A stretch of DNA of 64,000 bases from Paracoccaceae bacterium. GTDB lineage: Bacteria > Pseudomonadota > Alphaproteobacteria > Rhodobacterales > Rhodobacteraceae. This document shows, piece by piece, positions 1 through 10,866 of the stretch. The stretch spans positions 1 through 64,000 of the forward strand of contig JANQPC010000061.1 of assembly GCA_028285485.1 (NCBI GenBank). The letters are read 5' to 3'. The notes beneath the pieces are model-generated. The model ran no database searches. It had not been told where the DNA came from and worked only from the letters and a program-made list of their open reading frames with translations. Within the stretch, counting starts at the first letter, position 1. Every line of letters starts with the position of its first letter. Made by a program: the position numbers and the translations under genes.

Positions 1-495
1 GGCCGCCGCGCCGCGCCCCACGATCTGGGCCTGCATCCCAAGCCCGGTTTCGCGCGGCGCGATCAGCCGCAGCCCCGCGCGTTCGCCAATCACCTGCCCG
101 GGCCGCTCGCGATCCTTGTCGGGCAGCCGGATCAGCACCTCCTCCGTCAGATGCGCGCGGGCCAGATCCAGCGCGGGGCCGATCCGCTCCGGGTCAAAAA
201 CAACATCATCCTCCACCACAAGCCCCGCCAGTGCCCCCGCCTCGATGATCCGCGCCCAGGCCCTGCGGTGGCTGAGGGTTACCGCGATCTCGGTCGGGTT
301 CAGCGGAAAGGGGTAGCGCGGGCGCCGGCCAAGCCGGGGATCGTAGCGCGCCATCTCCCCCGGGTCGGCGGATTGGCCATCTACGGCGGGCAGGATTTCA
401 GACGGCACCGGCAACGCCGCGCGCAACTTGGCCACATGCGCCTTGCGCGCCTCTGCCCGCGCCAGATGGATGACAAGCCCGAGGATCTCTGCCAC
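1..495 (-). CDS. Glycosyltransferase family 25 (LPS type), partial
   Basis: The reading frame runs off the left edge, so the C-terminal part is missing. The visible N-terminus (VAEILGLVIHLARAEARK) has the I-x-L-x-R-x-x-x-R opening of family 25 glycosyltransferases. It is followed by a segment with LNPTEIAVTLSHRRAW and then LVVEDDVVF, the acidic motif expected at the sugar-nucleotide/metal site. These enzymes usually add sugars to LPS or other surface glycans. The start is a GTG at 495 with AAGGCGG just upstream; an in-frame stop, which is the hemerythrin gene's own stop, lies five codons before it. The gene is therefore probably cotranscribed with the hemerythrin gene about 12 bases upstream. 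Confidence 0.8.
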   Translation of the reverse strand, partial: MAEILGLVIHLARAEARKAHVAKLRAALPVPSEILPAVDGQSADPGEMARYDPRLGRRPRYPFPLNPTEIAVTLSHRRAWARIIEAGALAGLVVEDDVVFDPERIGPALDLARAHLTEEVLIRLPDKDRERPGQVIGERAGLRLIAPRETGLGMQAQIVGRGAAA

Positions 496-507
496 GCAAA
501 TCCGCCT

Positions 508-1077
508 TCAGGTGAGCTTCGGCGCATAGGTGAGGATAACGGGCACGATCAGATCCTCCTCATCCGTCAGATGCCGGTTGAGAAACCCCTCGAAGGCCGC
601 GAGCGCCCCCTGCAAGGCGCCAAGGCTGTTTCTTTCTGCATCGCCCTCTTCGGCGCGCAGATAGGCATTCACCGTCTCAGCCATCCCGTGGATATGGCCA
701 TCGAGCGCCCCGTGATCGGCATCGAGCAGCGTGAAGCCGCGGGTGAGCCGGGCATCGAGCCCCGCGAGATGCGGAAAGTAGTGCTGATCCTCGATCTGGT
801 GGTGGCCGTGAAGCTGGTTCAGCAGAAACCCGGCATAGCGCTGGGTTTCGTGCAAGTGGCGCTCCCGCGGCAGGGTGCCATCGATCCGCTCTTCAGCAGC
901 GGATCGCAACGTATTGAGAACGTTTCGAAACATCAGATGGCGATCCAGCCAGAAGCGGGTGAGTTCATCAAAGTTCGGATGCGCCTCCCACCCCGAGCGC
1001 GGCAGCGTATCGGCCAGCACGCGGAGCGCTTCGGGCAGGCCCGTGCGGGTTTCCAGAGCAAGCGCATCCTCGGTCAT
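508..1077 (-). CDS. Hemerythrin-like HHE domain protein
   Basis: A 189-residue soluble protein made mainly of one four-helix hemerythrin fold. Iron-ligand candidates are visible in RFWLDRHLMFRN, in LHGHHQIEDQHYFPHL, in LLDADHGALDGHIHG and in FLNRHLTDEEDLIVPVI, the His/Glu/Asp spacing of the HHE family. Such proteins bind a di-iron centre and are linked to oxygen sensing or storage and to nitrosative stress; the exact role here is unknown. The ATG at 1077 was chosen because the upstream extension of the frame is Arg/Pro-rich and overlaps betA coding sequence. It reads in the same direction as betA, 67 bases downstream of it. Confidence 0.78.
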   Translation of the reverse strand: MTEDALALETRTGLPEALRVLADTLPRSGWEAHPNFDELTRFWLDRHLMFRNVLNTLRSAAEERIDGTLPRERHLHETQRYAGFLLNQLHGHHQIEDQHYFPHLAGLDARLTRGFTLLDADHGALDGHIHGMAETVNAYLRAEEGDAERNSLGALQGALAAFEGFLNRHLTDEEDLIVPVILTYAPKLT

Positions 1078-1144
1078 CCCCGCCGGTGTAGGCGCTGGGG
1101 CGCGCGGTGTCCACGGGGGGCGGGCGCCCGCCCAGCCCCGCGGC

Positions 1145-2758
1145 TCAGGCGTGCGCGGCCTCTGCCCGAGGCTCCGCCAGCATTCCCTGCCCCAGGATGT
1201 GGTCAGCCGCCTTTTCGCCCACCATGATCGAGGGCGCATTGGTGTTGCCATTGGTGATCTGCGGGAAGATCGAGGCATCTGCCACCCGCAGGCCCTCCAC
1301 CCCGATCACGCGCGTCTCCGGATCCACCACCGCACGCGGGTCGCCCGGGGCGCCCATCCGGCAGGTGCCGCAAGGGTGATAGGCGCTTTCGGCATGCTCC
1401 TGGATGGCGGCATCAAGGGCTGCGTCGCTGTCGGTCCCGGCGCCGGGCAGGATCTCATGGCGGGAAAGCGCCGCAAGTGCGGGCTGGCCCGCCACCTCGC
1501 GCGCCATGGCGATGGCGCGGCGAAAGGCCGGGAAATCATCGGCATGGCTCATGTAGTTGAAGAAGATCTCCGGCGCCCCGCCCGGCCCCAGCCGCACATG
1601 GCCCCGGCTTTTTGACCGCATCGGCCCGGTATGGATCTGGTAGCCATGCCCCTCCGCCGCCGCGCGCCCGTCATAGCGCACGGCGATGGGGATGAAGTGA
1701 AACTGCACATCCGGATAGGGCACGTCCGGGGCGGAGCGCAGAAAGGCCAGCGCTTCGATCTGGTTCGAGGCGCCGGGCCCGCCCCGGGTGAGCAGCCAGT
1801 TCAGCCCCACATAGGCTTTCCCCGCCGGGTTCCAGTAGCGGTAGAGCGATACCGGCTCCGCGGCAGCCACCTGCACGTAAAGCTCCAGATGATCCTGCAG
1901 GTTCTCGCCCACTCCGGGGCGATCGGCCAGAACGGCGATCCCCTGTTCGGCCAGATGCGCGCCGGGCCCGATGCCCGAACGCATCAGCAGGAGCGGGCTG
2001 TTGATCGCGCCCGCCGCCAGTACCACCTCGCGCCGCGCCGCAATCTGTTCCACTGCCGCGCCGCGCGCAATCTCCACCGCCACCGCGCGGCCCTCGCGGA
2101 TCACCACGCGCCGGGCATCGCCCCTAACGAGCGTGCAGCCCTTCCGCGCGAGCGCCGGGCGCAGATAGGCCCGCGCGGCAGAGCATCTCTGCCCGCGCCA
2201 GATCGTAGCCTGCCCGGCGCAAACGCCTTCCTGCTCGGCCCCGTTGTAATCGGGGGTCAGCGGATGGCCTGCCTCCTGCCCCGCCTTCAGAAACGCCTGC
2301 ACCAGCGGGTTCGCTCCGGCCCCCTGGGTCACATGCACCGGCCCATCGGCCCCGCGCCACGCGCTTGGTGCCCCATGCCAGCGCTCCATCCGCCGGAAAT
2401 AGGGCAGCACATCGCTGTAGCCCCAGCCTGTGGCCCCAAGCGCCTCCCACGCCGCGAAATCCTGCTTGTGGCCGCGCACATAGACCATGCCGTTGATCGA
2501 GCTCGATCCCCCGATCACCTTGCCGCGCGGGCAGGCCAGCCGCCGCCCGCCCAGCCCCGGCTCGGGCACGGTATGATAGCCCCAGTCATAGCGCGCCATG
2601 TTCATCGGGTAGCTGAGCGCCCCGGGCATCTGTATGAAGGGCCCCGCATCGCTGCCGCCCGCCTCGATCACGATCACCGAGGCGCCCGATGCGCTTAGCC
2701 GGTAGGCCAGCGCGCAGCCCGCCGATCCCGCGCCAACAACAACGAAATCGGCCTCCAT
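1145..2758 (-). CDS. betA: Choline dehydrogenase (GMC oxidoreductase)
   Basis: This 537-residue flavoprotein oxidises choline to betaine aldehyde at the membrane, the first step of glycine betaine synthesis. The N-terminus has the FAD-binding motif [20 protein letters not shown] signature follows ([19 protein letters not shown]) and the second signature lies near [17 protein letters not shown]. The C-terminal HPCGTCRMG and the stretch before [15 protein letters not shown] contain the expected catalytic His/Asn region. Length matches BetA. It is the third gene of a betI-betB-betA operon and starts 12 bases after betB ends. Other GMC alcohol oxidases are possible on sequence alone, but the neighbours make choline the substrate. 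Confidence 0.93.
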   Translation of the reverse strand: MEADFVVVGAGSAGCALAYRLSASGASVIVIEAGGSDAGPFIQMPGALSYPMNMARYDWGYHTVPEPGLGGRRLACPRGKVIGGSSSINGMVYVRGHKQDFAAWEALGATGWGYSDVLPYFRRMERWHGAPSAWRGADGPVHVTQGAGANPLVQAFLKAGQEAGHPLTPDYNGAEQEGVCAGQATIWRGQRCSAARAYLRPALARKGCTLVRGDARRVVIREGRAVAVEIARGAAVEQIAARREVVLAAGAINSPLLLMRSGIGPGAHLAEQGIAVLADRPGVGENLQDHLELYVQVAAAEPVSLYRYWNPAGKAYVGLNWLLTRGGPGASNQIEALAFLRSAPDVPYPDVQFHFIPIAVRYDGRAAAEGHGYQIHTGPMRSKSRGHVRLGPGGAPEIFFNYMSHADDFPAFRRAIAMAREVAGQPALAALSRHEILPGAGTDSDAALDAAIQEHAESAYHPCGTCRMGAPGDPRAVVDPETRVIGVEGLRVADASIFPQITNGNTNAPSIMVGEKAADHILGQGMLAEPRAEAAHA

Positions 2759-2770
2759 CAGGCCGGCCTC

Positions 2771-4227
<1,457 letters not shown>

Positions 4228-4231
<4 letters not shown>

Positions 4232-4791
4232 GGCTCTGCCTCCACAAGCGCATCGATCAGCGCCGTGAGCGCGGCCTGCCCGCCGCCGCCGGTGACCGCG
4301 GCGCGCAGATACACCCCGTCAATCGCCGCCGCCACGATCTCTGCCGCCTGTTCCGGCGCCGCGACGAGCCCGCGAAACCCATGCGCCAGGTTCGATCGCA
4401 TCCGCGCCTGGTAGATCTGCAAAAGCCGCCGCGTGCCCGCCTCGTCCTGCGCCCGGGCATAGAAGGTCATCCAGGCGCGGATCACCGGGGGGGCAAAGCA
4501 GGCGGGATCGAAACTGGCCGCCACGATCGCCTCCACCCGCCCGCGCGGGCCCTGGGCCACGGCAAGCTCCCGCCGCGCCATGGCGCCGAATTCGGCAAGG
4601 ATCTGGCGCATCGCGGCGCAAAAGATCTGCTCCTTGCCGCCAAAGTAGTGATGCGCCAACGCGCTCGAAACGCCCGCGCGCCGGGCGATCTGGCGCACCG
4701 TCACGTCCAGCGAGCCGCGCGCGCCCACCTCCGCAATCGTCGCCTTTACAAGCGCGTCGCGTCGGATAGGCTCCATCCCAATCTTCGGCAT
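4228..4791 (-). CDS. betI: TetR-family repressor BetI
   Basis: A 187-residue TetR regulator expected to repress the bet and cho genes and to be relieved by choline. The N-terminal helix-turn-helix is clear: [20 protein letters not shown], then [20 protein letters not shown]. The C-terminal domain ends with an Ala/Leu-rich helix. I chose the ATG at 4791 ([11 protein letters not shown]) because it matches the usual BetI N-terminus; a longer frame reaches 4854 but would run across the operator palindrome. It heads the betI-betB-betA operon. Confidence 0.9.
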
Positions 4792-4838
4792 AAGGGGCCT
4801 CCTGCACTGGCCTTGACCGCCGCGAACCTTGCGGGTTT

Positions 4839-4858
4839 TTAATTGACCCGTCAATCAA
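4839..4858. promoter_or_regulatory. BetI-type operator palindrome
   Basis: TTAATTGACCCGTCAATCAA is a near-perfect palindrome centred in the 86-base gap between betI and choX. Its TTGA/TCAA half sites resemble the BetI box described in enterobacteria and rhizobia. Its position lets one repressor control both divergent transcription units. Seen: the palindrome. Inferred: BetI binding. Confidence 0.7.
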
Positions 4859-4877
4859 CAAAAACCGGGGAGACCTC

Positions 4878-5801
4878 ATGTTGAAATCCACCTTGTCCGC
4901 CACGGCCCTTTGCCTGGCCGCCGGCACCGCCTTTGCCGATTGCGAAACCATCACCTTTTCCGATGTCGGCTGGACGGACATCACCGCCACGACCGCGGCG
5001 GCCACCGTGGTGCTCGATGCGCTTGGCTATGAGACCGATATCAAGGTGCTCTCGGTGCCGGTAACCTACACCTCGCTCGCCAATGGCGATGTGGATGTGT
5101 TCCTGGGCAACTGGATGCCCACGATGGAGGCCGATATCGCGCCCTACCGCGAGGCCGGCACGGTGGATACGGTGCGCGCCAATCTCGAAGGTGCGAAATA
5201 CACGCTTGCCGCCAATGCCGCCGCCGCCGCGCTTGGCATCGCGAGCTTTGGCGATATCGCCGCGCAGGCGGATGCGCTTGAGGGCAAGATCTTCGGCATC
5301 GAGCCCGGCAACGATGGCAACCGCCTGATCATGGATATGATCGCCGCCGATGCCTTCGGGCTTTCAGGGTTCGAAGTTGTCGAAAGCTCCGAACAGGGGA
5401 TGCTCGCCCAGGTTGCCCGCGCGGACCGGCGCGATGAGCCGGTGGTGTTTCTGGGGTGGGAGCCGCATCCGATGAACGCCAATTTCGATCTCACCTATCT
5501 CGAGGGCGGGGATGACTGGTTCGGCCCCAACCTTGGCGGCGCCACAGTTTTCACCAACACCTCGGCGGGTTTTGCCGATACCTGCGCCAATGTCGGCCAG
5601 TTCTTGCAGAACCTTGAGTTCACGCTGGCGATGGAGAACGAGATCATGGGCGCGATCCTCGATGAGGGTGAAGAGCCCTCCGCCGCCGCCACCGCCTGGC
5701 TTACCGCCAATCCCGGCGCGCTCGAAGGCTGGCTTGCGGGCGTCACCACGAAAGACGGCGCCGAGGGCCTGCCCGCGGTGCAATCCGCGCTCGGGCTCTG
5801 A
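4878..5801 (+). CDS. choX: Choline ABC transporter, periplasmic binding protein
   Basis: A 307-residue secreted protein with a signal peptide ending near GTAFAD, so it acts in the periplasm and delivers choline to ChoWV. The aromatic box that holds the trimethylammonium group in Sinorhizobium ChoX (as I recall, W43, W90, Y119, W205) is present here as W32, W79, Y108 and W194, all at one constant offset of 11. The protein belongs to the OpuAC family. It is the first gene of choXWV and lies directly downstream of the BetI palindrome. Confidence 0.93.
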   Translation: MLKSTLSATALCLAAGTAFADCETITFSDVGWTDITATTAAATVVLDALGYETDIKVLSVPVTYTSLANGDVDVFLGNWMPTMEADIAPYREAGTVDTVRANLEGAKYTLAANAAAAALGIASFGDIAAQADALEGKIFGIEPGNDGNRLIMDMIAADAFGLSGFEVVESSEQGMLAQVARADRRDEPVVFLGWEPHPMNANFDLTYLEGGDDWFGPNLGGATVFTNTSAGFADTCANVGQFLQNLEFTLAMENEIMGAILDEGEEPSAAATAWLTANPGALEGWLAGVTTKDGAEGLPAVQSALGL

Positions 5802-5932
5802 CCCTTCTCTCCGGCGGGGCTTCCTTGTTTCCAAAACTCGCCCGCCGGAGGCCCCGCGCGGCCGTGAGGTGGCGCCATTACTGACGGCCGCGCCACCGGC
5901 GCGTCTGCCCCCAAGAAAGGCGGCCCCGCCAC

Positions 5933-6766
5933 ATGAACTGGCTGACCGATACGAAAATCCCCGTGGGCCGCGTGGCGGCTGATGGGTTTGACTGGCTGCA
6001 AATCAACGGGGCGTGGTTCTTCGACGGGCTGGCCGATGCGATGGAGGCGCTGATCGATGCGGTGCTCTGGGTGCTGCAAACCCCGCATCCGCTGCTCGTG
6101 GTCGCCGCCTTCGTGGCGCTCACCTGGGCGTTGCAGCGATCATGGAAAACCTGCCTGCTCGTGGCACTTGGTTTTCTCTTCATCCTCAACCAGGGCTACT
6201 GGGAGGAAACGACCGAAAGCCTCACGCTGGTGCTTTCGGCCTGCGTGGTGTGCATGGGCGTGGGCGTTCCGATCGGCATCGCTGCCGCGCATCGCCCCCG
6301 GCTTTATCGCGCCATGCGGCCCGTGCTTGATCTGATGCAAACGCTGCCGACCTTCGTCTACCTCATCCCCGCCATCGTGTTTTTCGGGATCGGCATGGTG
6401 CCGGGGCTGATCGCCACCGTGATCTTCGTGCTGCCCGCCCCGATCCGGTTGACCCATCTGGGGGTGACCTCCACCCCCAAGCCGCTTCTGGAAGCCGCGC
6501 AGGCCTTCGGTGCCACGCCGCGTCAGACGCTTTTCAAGGTGGAACTGCCTTACGCCTTTCCGCAGATCATGGCGGGGCTGAACCAAACGATCATGCTCTC
6601 GCTCTCCATGGTGGTGATCGCGGCCCTTGTGGGCGCCGATGGGCTGGGCGTGCCGGTGGTGCGCGCGCTCAACCAGGTCAACACCTCGCTGGGCTTTGAG
6701 AGCGGGTTCATCATCGTGGTGGTGGCGATCATGCTGGATCGGATGCTGCGGGTGGATCGGTCATGA
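5933..6766 (+). CDS. choW: Choline ABC transporter permease
   Basis: A 277-residue integral membrane protein with about six hydrophobic segments. The conserved permease EAA-type loop is visible around EAAQAFGATPRQTLFKVELP, which docks onto the ATPase. The sequence from QTLPTFVYLIPAIVFFGIG is typical of ProW/OpuAB/ChoW permeases. It follows choX after 131 bases and its stop overlaps the choV start by four bases. Confidence 0.92.
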   Translation: MNWLTDTKIPVGRVAADGFDWLQINGAWFFDGLADAMEALIDAVLWVLQTPHPLLVVAAFVALTWALQRSWKTCLLVALGFLFILNQGYWEETTESLTLVLSACVVCMGVGVPIGIAAAHRPRLYRAMRPVLDLMQTLPTFVYLIPAIVFFGIGMVPGLIATVIFVLPAPIRLTHLGVTSTPKPLLEAAQAFGATPRQTLFKVELPYAFPQIMAGLNQTIMLSLSMVVIAALVGADGLGVPVVRALNQVNTSLGFESGFIIVVVAIMLDRMLRVDRS

Positions 6767-7785
6767 GCGCGGTGGCGTTCGATAATGTCTCCATCGTTTT
6801 CGGCGATAAGCCGGAGGCGGCGCTACCGCTGATGGATGCGGGCCAGGACCGCGCCGAAATACAAGCCGCCACGGGCCAGATCCTGGGCGTGCACAACTGC
6901 TCGCTCGACGTGGCCGAAGGCGAGATCGTGGTGCTGATGGGCCTTTCGGGTTCCGGCAAATCCACGCTCCTGCGCGCGGTAAACGGGCTGAACCCGGTGG
7001 CGCGCGGCGAGGTGCGGGTGAACGATGGCGCCGCGATGATCTCTGTCACCCATGCGGGCAAGGCCACGCTGCGCGATCTGCGCCTCAGCCGGATTGCCAT
7101 GGTGTTTCAGCAGTTCGGCCTTCTGCCCTGGCGCACGGTGCGCGACAATGTGGGGTTGGGGCTGGAGCTTGGCGGGATGAGCGGCGCGGCGCGGCGCAAG
7201 AAGGTGGAAGACCAGCTTGCGCTTGTGGGCCTGGCCGATTGGGCGGATCGCAAGGTGGGCGAGTTGTCGGGCGGGATGCAGCAGCGCGTGGGCCTGGCCC
7301 GCGCCTTTGTGACCGATGCGCCGATCCTGCTGATGGATGAGCCCTACTCGGCGCTCGATCCGCTGATCCGCAACCGGCTGCAGGATGAGCTTCTCGATCT
7401 GCAGGAACGGCTGAAGCGCACGATCATCTTCGTCAGTCACGATCTGGACGAAGCGTTCAAGATCGGCAACCGGATCGCGATCATGGAGGGCGGGCGGATC
7501 GTGCAATGCGGCACGCCGCGGGAGATTTTTTCGGCCCCCGCCTCGGATTACGTGGCCGATTTCGTGGCCGAGATGAACCCGCTGGGCGTGCTTTGTGCCC
7601 GCGATGTGATGGAACCGCGCGCAGGCGAGACCGGCGCGCATGTGGGGCCGGATACGGAGATCCAGGCGGTGATGGAGATCGTGCGCCAGACCGGCCAGCC
7701 GGTTGCGGTGGTCGATGACGGCGCCGTGCTGGGGCAGATCACGAAAGACAGCGTGCTGACGAAGCTTCTCAACCCGCGGGGGTAA
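6763..7785 (+). CDS. choV: Choline ABC transporter ATP-binding protein
   Basis: A 340-residue cytoplasmic ATPase that powers ChoW. Walker A is GLSGSGKST, the Q-loop is MVFQQFGLLPWRTV, the signature is LSGGMQQRVGLARAF, Walker B is ILLMDEPYSALD, and the switch histidine is in IFVSHDLDEAF. The C-terminal 70 residues (from CARDVMEP) look like a CBS-type regulatory extension, as in ProV/OpuAA. The start overlaps choW (ATGA). Confidence 0.93.
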   Translation: MSAVAFDNVSIVFGDKPEAALPLMDAGQDRAEIQAATGQILGVHNCSLDVAEGEIVVLMGLSGSGKSTLLRAVNGLNPVARGEVRVNDGAAMISVTHAGKATLRDLRLSRIAMVFQQFGLLPWRTVRDNVGLGLELGGMSGAARRKKVEDQLALVGLADWADRKVGELSGGMQQRVGLARAFVTDAPILLMDEPYSALDPLIRNRLQDELLDLQERLKRTIIFVSHDLDEAFKIGNRIAIMEGGRIVQCGTPREIFSAPASDYVADFVAEMNPLGVLCARDVMEPRAGETGAHVGPDTEIQAVMEIVRQTGQPVAVVDDGAVLGQITKDSVLTKLLNPRG

Positions 7786-7923
7786 GCGTTTCGGTCTTGG
7801 CGCGGAGCCGCGCCATCGGCGGGCCGGGCGAAGCCCTCGCGGAGAACAAAGGCGTCAGCCCGCAGCGCGATCGGCAGGCCGTCCCGCGGCCTGCCTTTGC
7901 GCGGCTCATCGCTCTCCGGGTCC

Positions 7924-8826
7924 TCAAACCTTCGTCTCGTTCACAACCGGCGTCACCGCGCGCTGCTTTTGCACATGCTCGCGCCAGGTGATGAAGCTCA
8001 CCGCGCCCAGGATCACCGCGCCGCCCAGAACCACCCAGCCATCCACCGCCTCGTCAAACACCAGCCAGCCCAGAAGGATCGCCCAGAGCAGCTGCAAGAA
8101 CGTGACCGGCTGGGTCACCGTCACCGGCGCGGCGGCAAAGGCCAGCGTCATCGTATAGTGGCCCGCCGTGGCGAAGACGGCGACAAGGAAGATCCACCCA
8201 AGCTGCGCCAGCGTTGGCGTGACCCAGACGGCGGCAGCGAAGGGCAAAAGCACGATCGTCACCGTGATCGACAGAAAGCCCACGATCACCGCGGCACTCA
8301 CCTCGCCCGACAGCCGCTTGGCCAGGAGGTAAGAGGCGCCGAAAAGCACCGCAGTGCCAAGCATCGTGATATGGCCCAGATCAAGCTCCCGAAACCCCGG
8401 GCGCAGGATGATCATCGCGCCGAGAAAGGCCGCGGCAACCGCAAGGATGCGGCGCGCCGCAATACGTTCGCCCAGAAACAGCACCGCTCCCAGCGTCACG
8501 TAAACCGGGTTGAGGTAGTTGAGCGCTGTCACCTCCGCGATGGTGATCCGCGTCATCGCGTAAAACCAGAGCATCACGCCAAGGCCATGCACCAGCCCGC
8601 GCCAGCCAAAAAGCGCAAGGTGCTGGCGGGTCAGCCGCGCGGCCAGCATCGGGCGGATCATCGGGATCAGGAAGACGAGCCCCAGAAGATAGCGCAGAAA
8701 GGCCGATTGCGCCGCCGGCAGCCCATCGCCCACATGTTTCACGATCGCCGTGACGGCCACGAAATTCACGCCCGTGACAAGCATCCAGAGTATGCCGGCC
8801 AGGGGCCGGTCGTCGCGCGGTGCCAT
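7924..8826 (-). CDS. EamA/DMT-superfamily transporter
   Basis: A roughly 300-residue inner-membrane protein with about ten hydrophobic segments and the repeated EamA architecture (two halves, each starting with a GxxxWxLxTxxxF-like helix). The conserved TALNYLNPVYVTLGAVLFLGE motif of the first half is clear, with a matching ILLGWLVFDEAVD segment in the second half. Such permeases export metabolites or drugs; the substrate cannot be told from sequence. The ATG at 8826 (MAPRDDRPLAG) was preferred over 8883 because the longer frame overlaps the end of the upstream exporter gene. Confidence 0.85.
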   Translation of the reverse strand: MAPRDDRPLAGILWMLVTGVNFVAVTAIVKHVGDGLPAAQSAFLRYLLGLVFLIPMIRPMLAARLTRQHLALFGWRGLVHGLGVMLWFYAMTRITIAEVTALNYLNPVYVTLGAVLFLGERIAARRILAVAAAFLGAMIILRPGFRELDLGHITMLGTAVLFGASYLLAKRLSGEVSAAVIVGFLSITVTIVLLPFAAAVWVTPTLAQLGWIFLVAVFATAGHYTMTLAFAAAPVTVTQPVTFLQLLWAILLGWLVFDEAVDGWVVLGGAVILGAVSFITWREHVQKQRAVTPVVNETKV

Positions 8827-8849
8827 GGGCCCGGCATGCCCGATGACCG

Positions 8850-9452
8850 CTACATCAGCAAGAGCTTCGCCGCGATTGCCCACATCACGCAGCCGATGAT
8901 CAGATCAAGCACCCGCCAGGCCGCGGGCCGCGCAAAAAGCGGCGCCAGAAGCCGCGCGCCATAGCCGAGCGTGAAAAAGAAGGTGAAGCTTGCAAGCACC
9001 GCCCCGGCCCCGAAGGCCGCCGCGTGCGGATCGTATTGGGTGGAGATCGAACCGAGCAGCACCACGGTATCAAGATACACATGCGGGTTCAGCCAGGTCA
9101 GCGCGAGGCAGGTGAGAAGTGCGGCGCGCAGCGATCCCGCGCCGGTTTCCGCGGCCTCCAATGCCTCGCTCTGCCGCGCCGCGCGCCAGAAACTGAGCGC
9201 GCCGTAAAGTGTGAGGAACGCCGCGCCCCCCCATGTCATCACCGGGGTGATCCAGGGCGCGGCTTCCACGATCCAGCCGAACCCCGCCACACCGGCGGTG
9301 ATCAGGATCGCGTCCGAGGTCGCGCAGGTCAGCACCACCCAGAACACATGCGCCCGCCGCAGCCCCTGGCGCAGCACGAAGGCGTTCTGCGCGCCGATGG
9401 CAAGGATTAGGCTGAAGCCAAGCGCGAAGCCGGCGGGGAATGCGGCGGTCAT
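8850..9452 (-). CDS. LysE/ArgO-type amino acid exporter
   Basis: A 200-residue membrane protein with about six hydrophobic segments. The N-terminus has FSLILAIGAQNAFVLRQGL, the conserved GAQNAFVLRQG of LysE/ArgO exporters of lysine and arginine. LTWLNPHVYLDTVVLLGS is the second family signature. It is divergent from an ArgP/LysG-type LysR regulator 87 bases away, the classic arrangement for a regulator that senses basic amino acids and turns on the exporter. Confidence 0.9.
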   Translation of the reverse strand: MTAAFPAGFALGFSLILAIGAQNAFVLRQGLRRAHVFWVVLTCATSDAILITAGVAGFGWIVEAAPWITPVMTWGGAAFLTLYGALSFWRAARQSEALEAAETGAGSLRAALLTCLALTWLNPHVYLDTVVLLGSISTQYDPHAAAFGAGAVLASFTFFFTLGYGARLLAPLFARPAAWRVLDLIIGCVMWAIAAKLLLM

Positions 9453-9538
9453 GGGCCCTCCTGTTCAGGCCCGCTGGAATTGACGGAGTACAGGGCATAA
9501 CGCAAATTCATCTTTATGATGATGGATTAGGGTTTCTG

Positions 9539-10411
9539 ATGTTTGATTACGGCCATCTCCGCGCCCTCTCGGCGGTTCTGAAAACCGGCAGCTTCGAGGG
9601 CGCCGCCCACGCGCTGGGGCTCACGCAATCGGCGATCTCGCAGCGGATCCGCGCGCTGGAGGATCGCGCGGGCGCGGTGCTGATCGTGCGCGACAAGCCG
9701 TGCCGGGCCACCCCGGCCGGGCAGCGGCTTTACCGCCATGCCGAGGAGGTGGCGCTTCTCGAACGCGAGCTGGCGCGGGATCTGGGCGGCACCGCGGGGG
9801 CGGCCACCGCGCTTCGGATCGCGGTGAATGCCGATAGTCTGGCCACCTGGTTTCTGCCGCCCCTCGCCGAGACGCAGGGCTTTCTTTATGAGCTCGTGAT
9901 CGACGATCAGGATCACTCCGCCGATCTGCTGCGCGCGGGCGAGGTGATTGCGGCGATCACCGGCCATCCCGGCCCCGTGCAGGGCTGCACCACCGTGCCG
10001 CTCGGCGCGCTGCGCTACGTGGCGGTGGCAAGCCCGGCCTTTGCGGCGCAGTGGTTTCCGGATGGGGTGACGGCGGAGGCGCTCGGCAGCGCACCCGCCC
10101 TGATCTTCAGCGAGAAAGACAGGCTGCAGGGCGATTGGGCGGCAGAGCTGACCGGCGCGCGGCTGCGCCTGCCCGGCCACCGCCTGCCCTCCTCCACCGC
10201 GTTTGTGGAGGCCGCCTGCCTTGGGCTTGGCTGGGGGATGAACCCCGAAGCGCTGGTGGCCGAGGCGCTGGCCGACGGGCGGCTGATCGCCCTTGCCCCC
10301 GATCACCCGCTCGACACGCCGCTTTACTGGATTGCCACCCGCGCCGGCCAGTCCGCCCTGTCAGACCTGACCCGCGCGATCCGAAACGCGGCTCGCGCGC
10401 ATCTCCGTTAA
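9539..10411 (+). CDS. argP: LysR-family regulator, ArgP/LysG type
   Basis: A 290-residue regulator with an N-terminal winged helix-turn-helix (GSFEGAAHALGLTQSAISQRI) and a C-terminal effector domain. Short features such as ALEDRAGAVLIVRDKPCRAT match ArgP/LysG proteins, which respond to lysine and arginine. It is divergent from the lysE-type gene it probably controls. The ATG at 9539 (MFDYGHLRAL) gives the expected start; a longer in-frame extension has no family resemblance. The AT-rich stretch before it (9510-9538) is a plausible promoter and operator zone. Confidence 0.88.
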   Translation: MFDYGHLRALSAVLKTGSFEGAAHALGLTQSAISQRIRALEDRAGAVLIVRDKPCRATPAGQRLYRHAEEVALLERELARDLGGTAGAATALRIAVNADSLATWFLPPLAETQGFLYELVIDDQDHSADLLRAGEVIAAITGHPGPVQGCTTVPLGALRYVAVASPAFAAQWFPDGVTAEALGSAPALIFSEKDRLQGDWAAELTGARLRLPGHRLPSSTAFVEAACLGLGWGMNPEALVAEALADGRLIALAPDHPLDTPLYWIATRAGQSALSDLTRAIRNAARAHLR

Positions 10412-10438
10412 TCCGATTTTTCGCCGAAAGATTGAGTT

Positions 10439-10559
10439 CTAAAGCGGCCAGAAGATCAAGATCGCCGGGATCGAAACCGCAACCACCAGGATCTCCAGAG
10501 GCAGGCCCATCCGCCAGTAATCGCCAAACCGGTACCCGCCCGGGCCCAGGATCAGCGTA
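10439..10559 (-). pseudogene. Displaced native 3' end of the SLC13 transporter gene (tail copy 1)
   Basis: Read on the minus strand this segment encodes STLILGPGGYRF, then [28 protein letters not shown] and a stop. It matches the last 40 residues of the SLC13-type transporter that now ends at 24618. It is GC-rich like the chromosome and lies directly after argP, so it is probably the original chromosomal 3' end, cut off from its gene by the insertions. The longer open frame (to 10744) continues into element sequence and has no transporter character. Equivalent tails are at 23593-23714 and 24618-24738. Confidence 0.85.
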
Positions 10560-10701
10560 CTCTTACTATATTGACCTACCAATATGGCGTTCATAGATAG
10601 GTGGTAGTGCTGATCAGACTTCCGTTCGTTTCCGAGCGTTATCAGATAGATAAGCATGAAGTGAGACAGTAATACTGACCCTATTTTGAGGATCGATTCA
10701 G

Positions 10702-10866
10702 ATGCTTGCAGCCTACGTCGACACACTGATTGCCCTAGGTTCACCTCTAAGTGGCCTCGGGATCCTCATAGCGTTCTCTATCGGTCTTGGAGTGCCGATC
10801 GCGGCCACTTCAGGGGCGCTCAACGCCGTCCTTAGGCTGGTCAGAAGCGGAGCACCTAAGAGATGA
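10702..10866 (+). CDS. Small membrane protein coupled to the recombinase
   Basis: A 54-residue frame starting MLAAYVDTLIALGSP with one long hydrophobic stretch (about residues 5-42, rich in Gly, Ala, Ile, Leu) and a basic C-terminus (RLVRSGAPKR). Its stop overlaps the recombinase ATG (ATGA, 10863-10866), so translation of the two is probably coupled. The sequence TTTTGAGGATCG upstream offers a plausible ribosome binding site. I recognise no family. It could be a regulator of the recombinase, a small toxin or holin-like protein, or only a leader peptide. Confidence 0.6.
   Translation: MLAAYVDTLIALGSPLSGLGILIAFSIGLGVPIAATSGALNAVLRLVRSGAPKR

Noticed and set aside
10439-10744. 101-codon minus-strand frame ending in the SLC13 tail
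   Set aside because: Its first 60 residues are element sequence with no transporter character and the rest is the displaced tail; not an independent gene.
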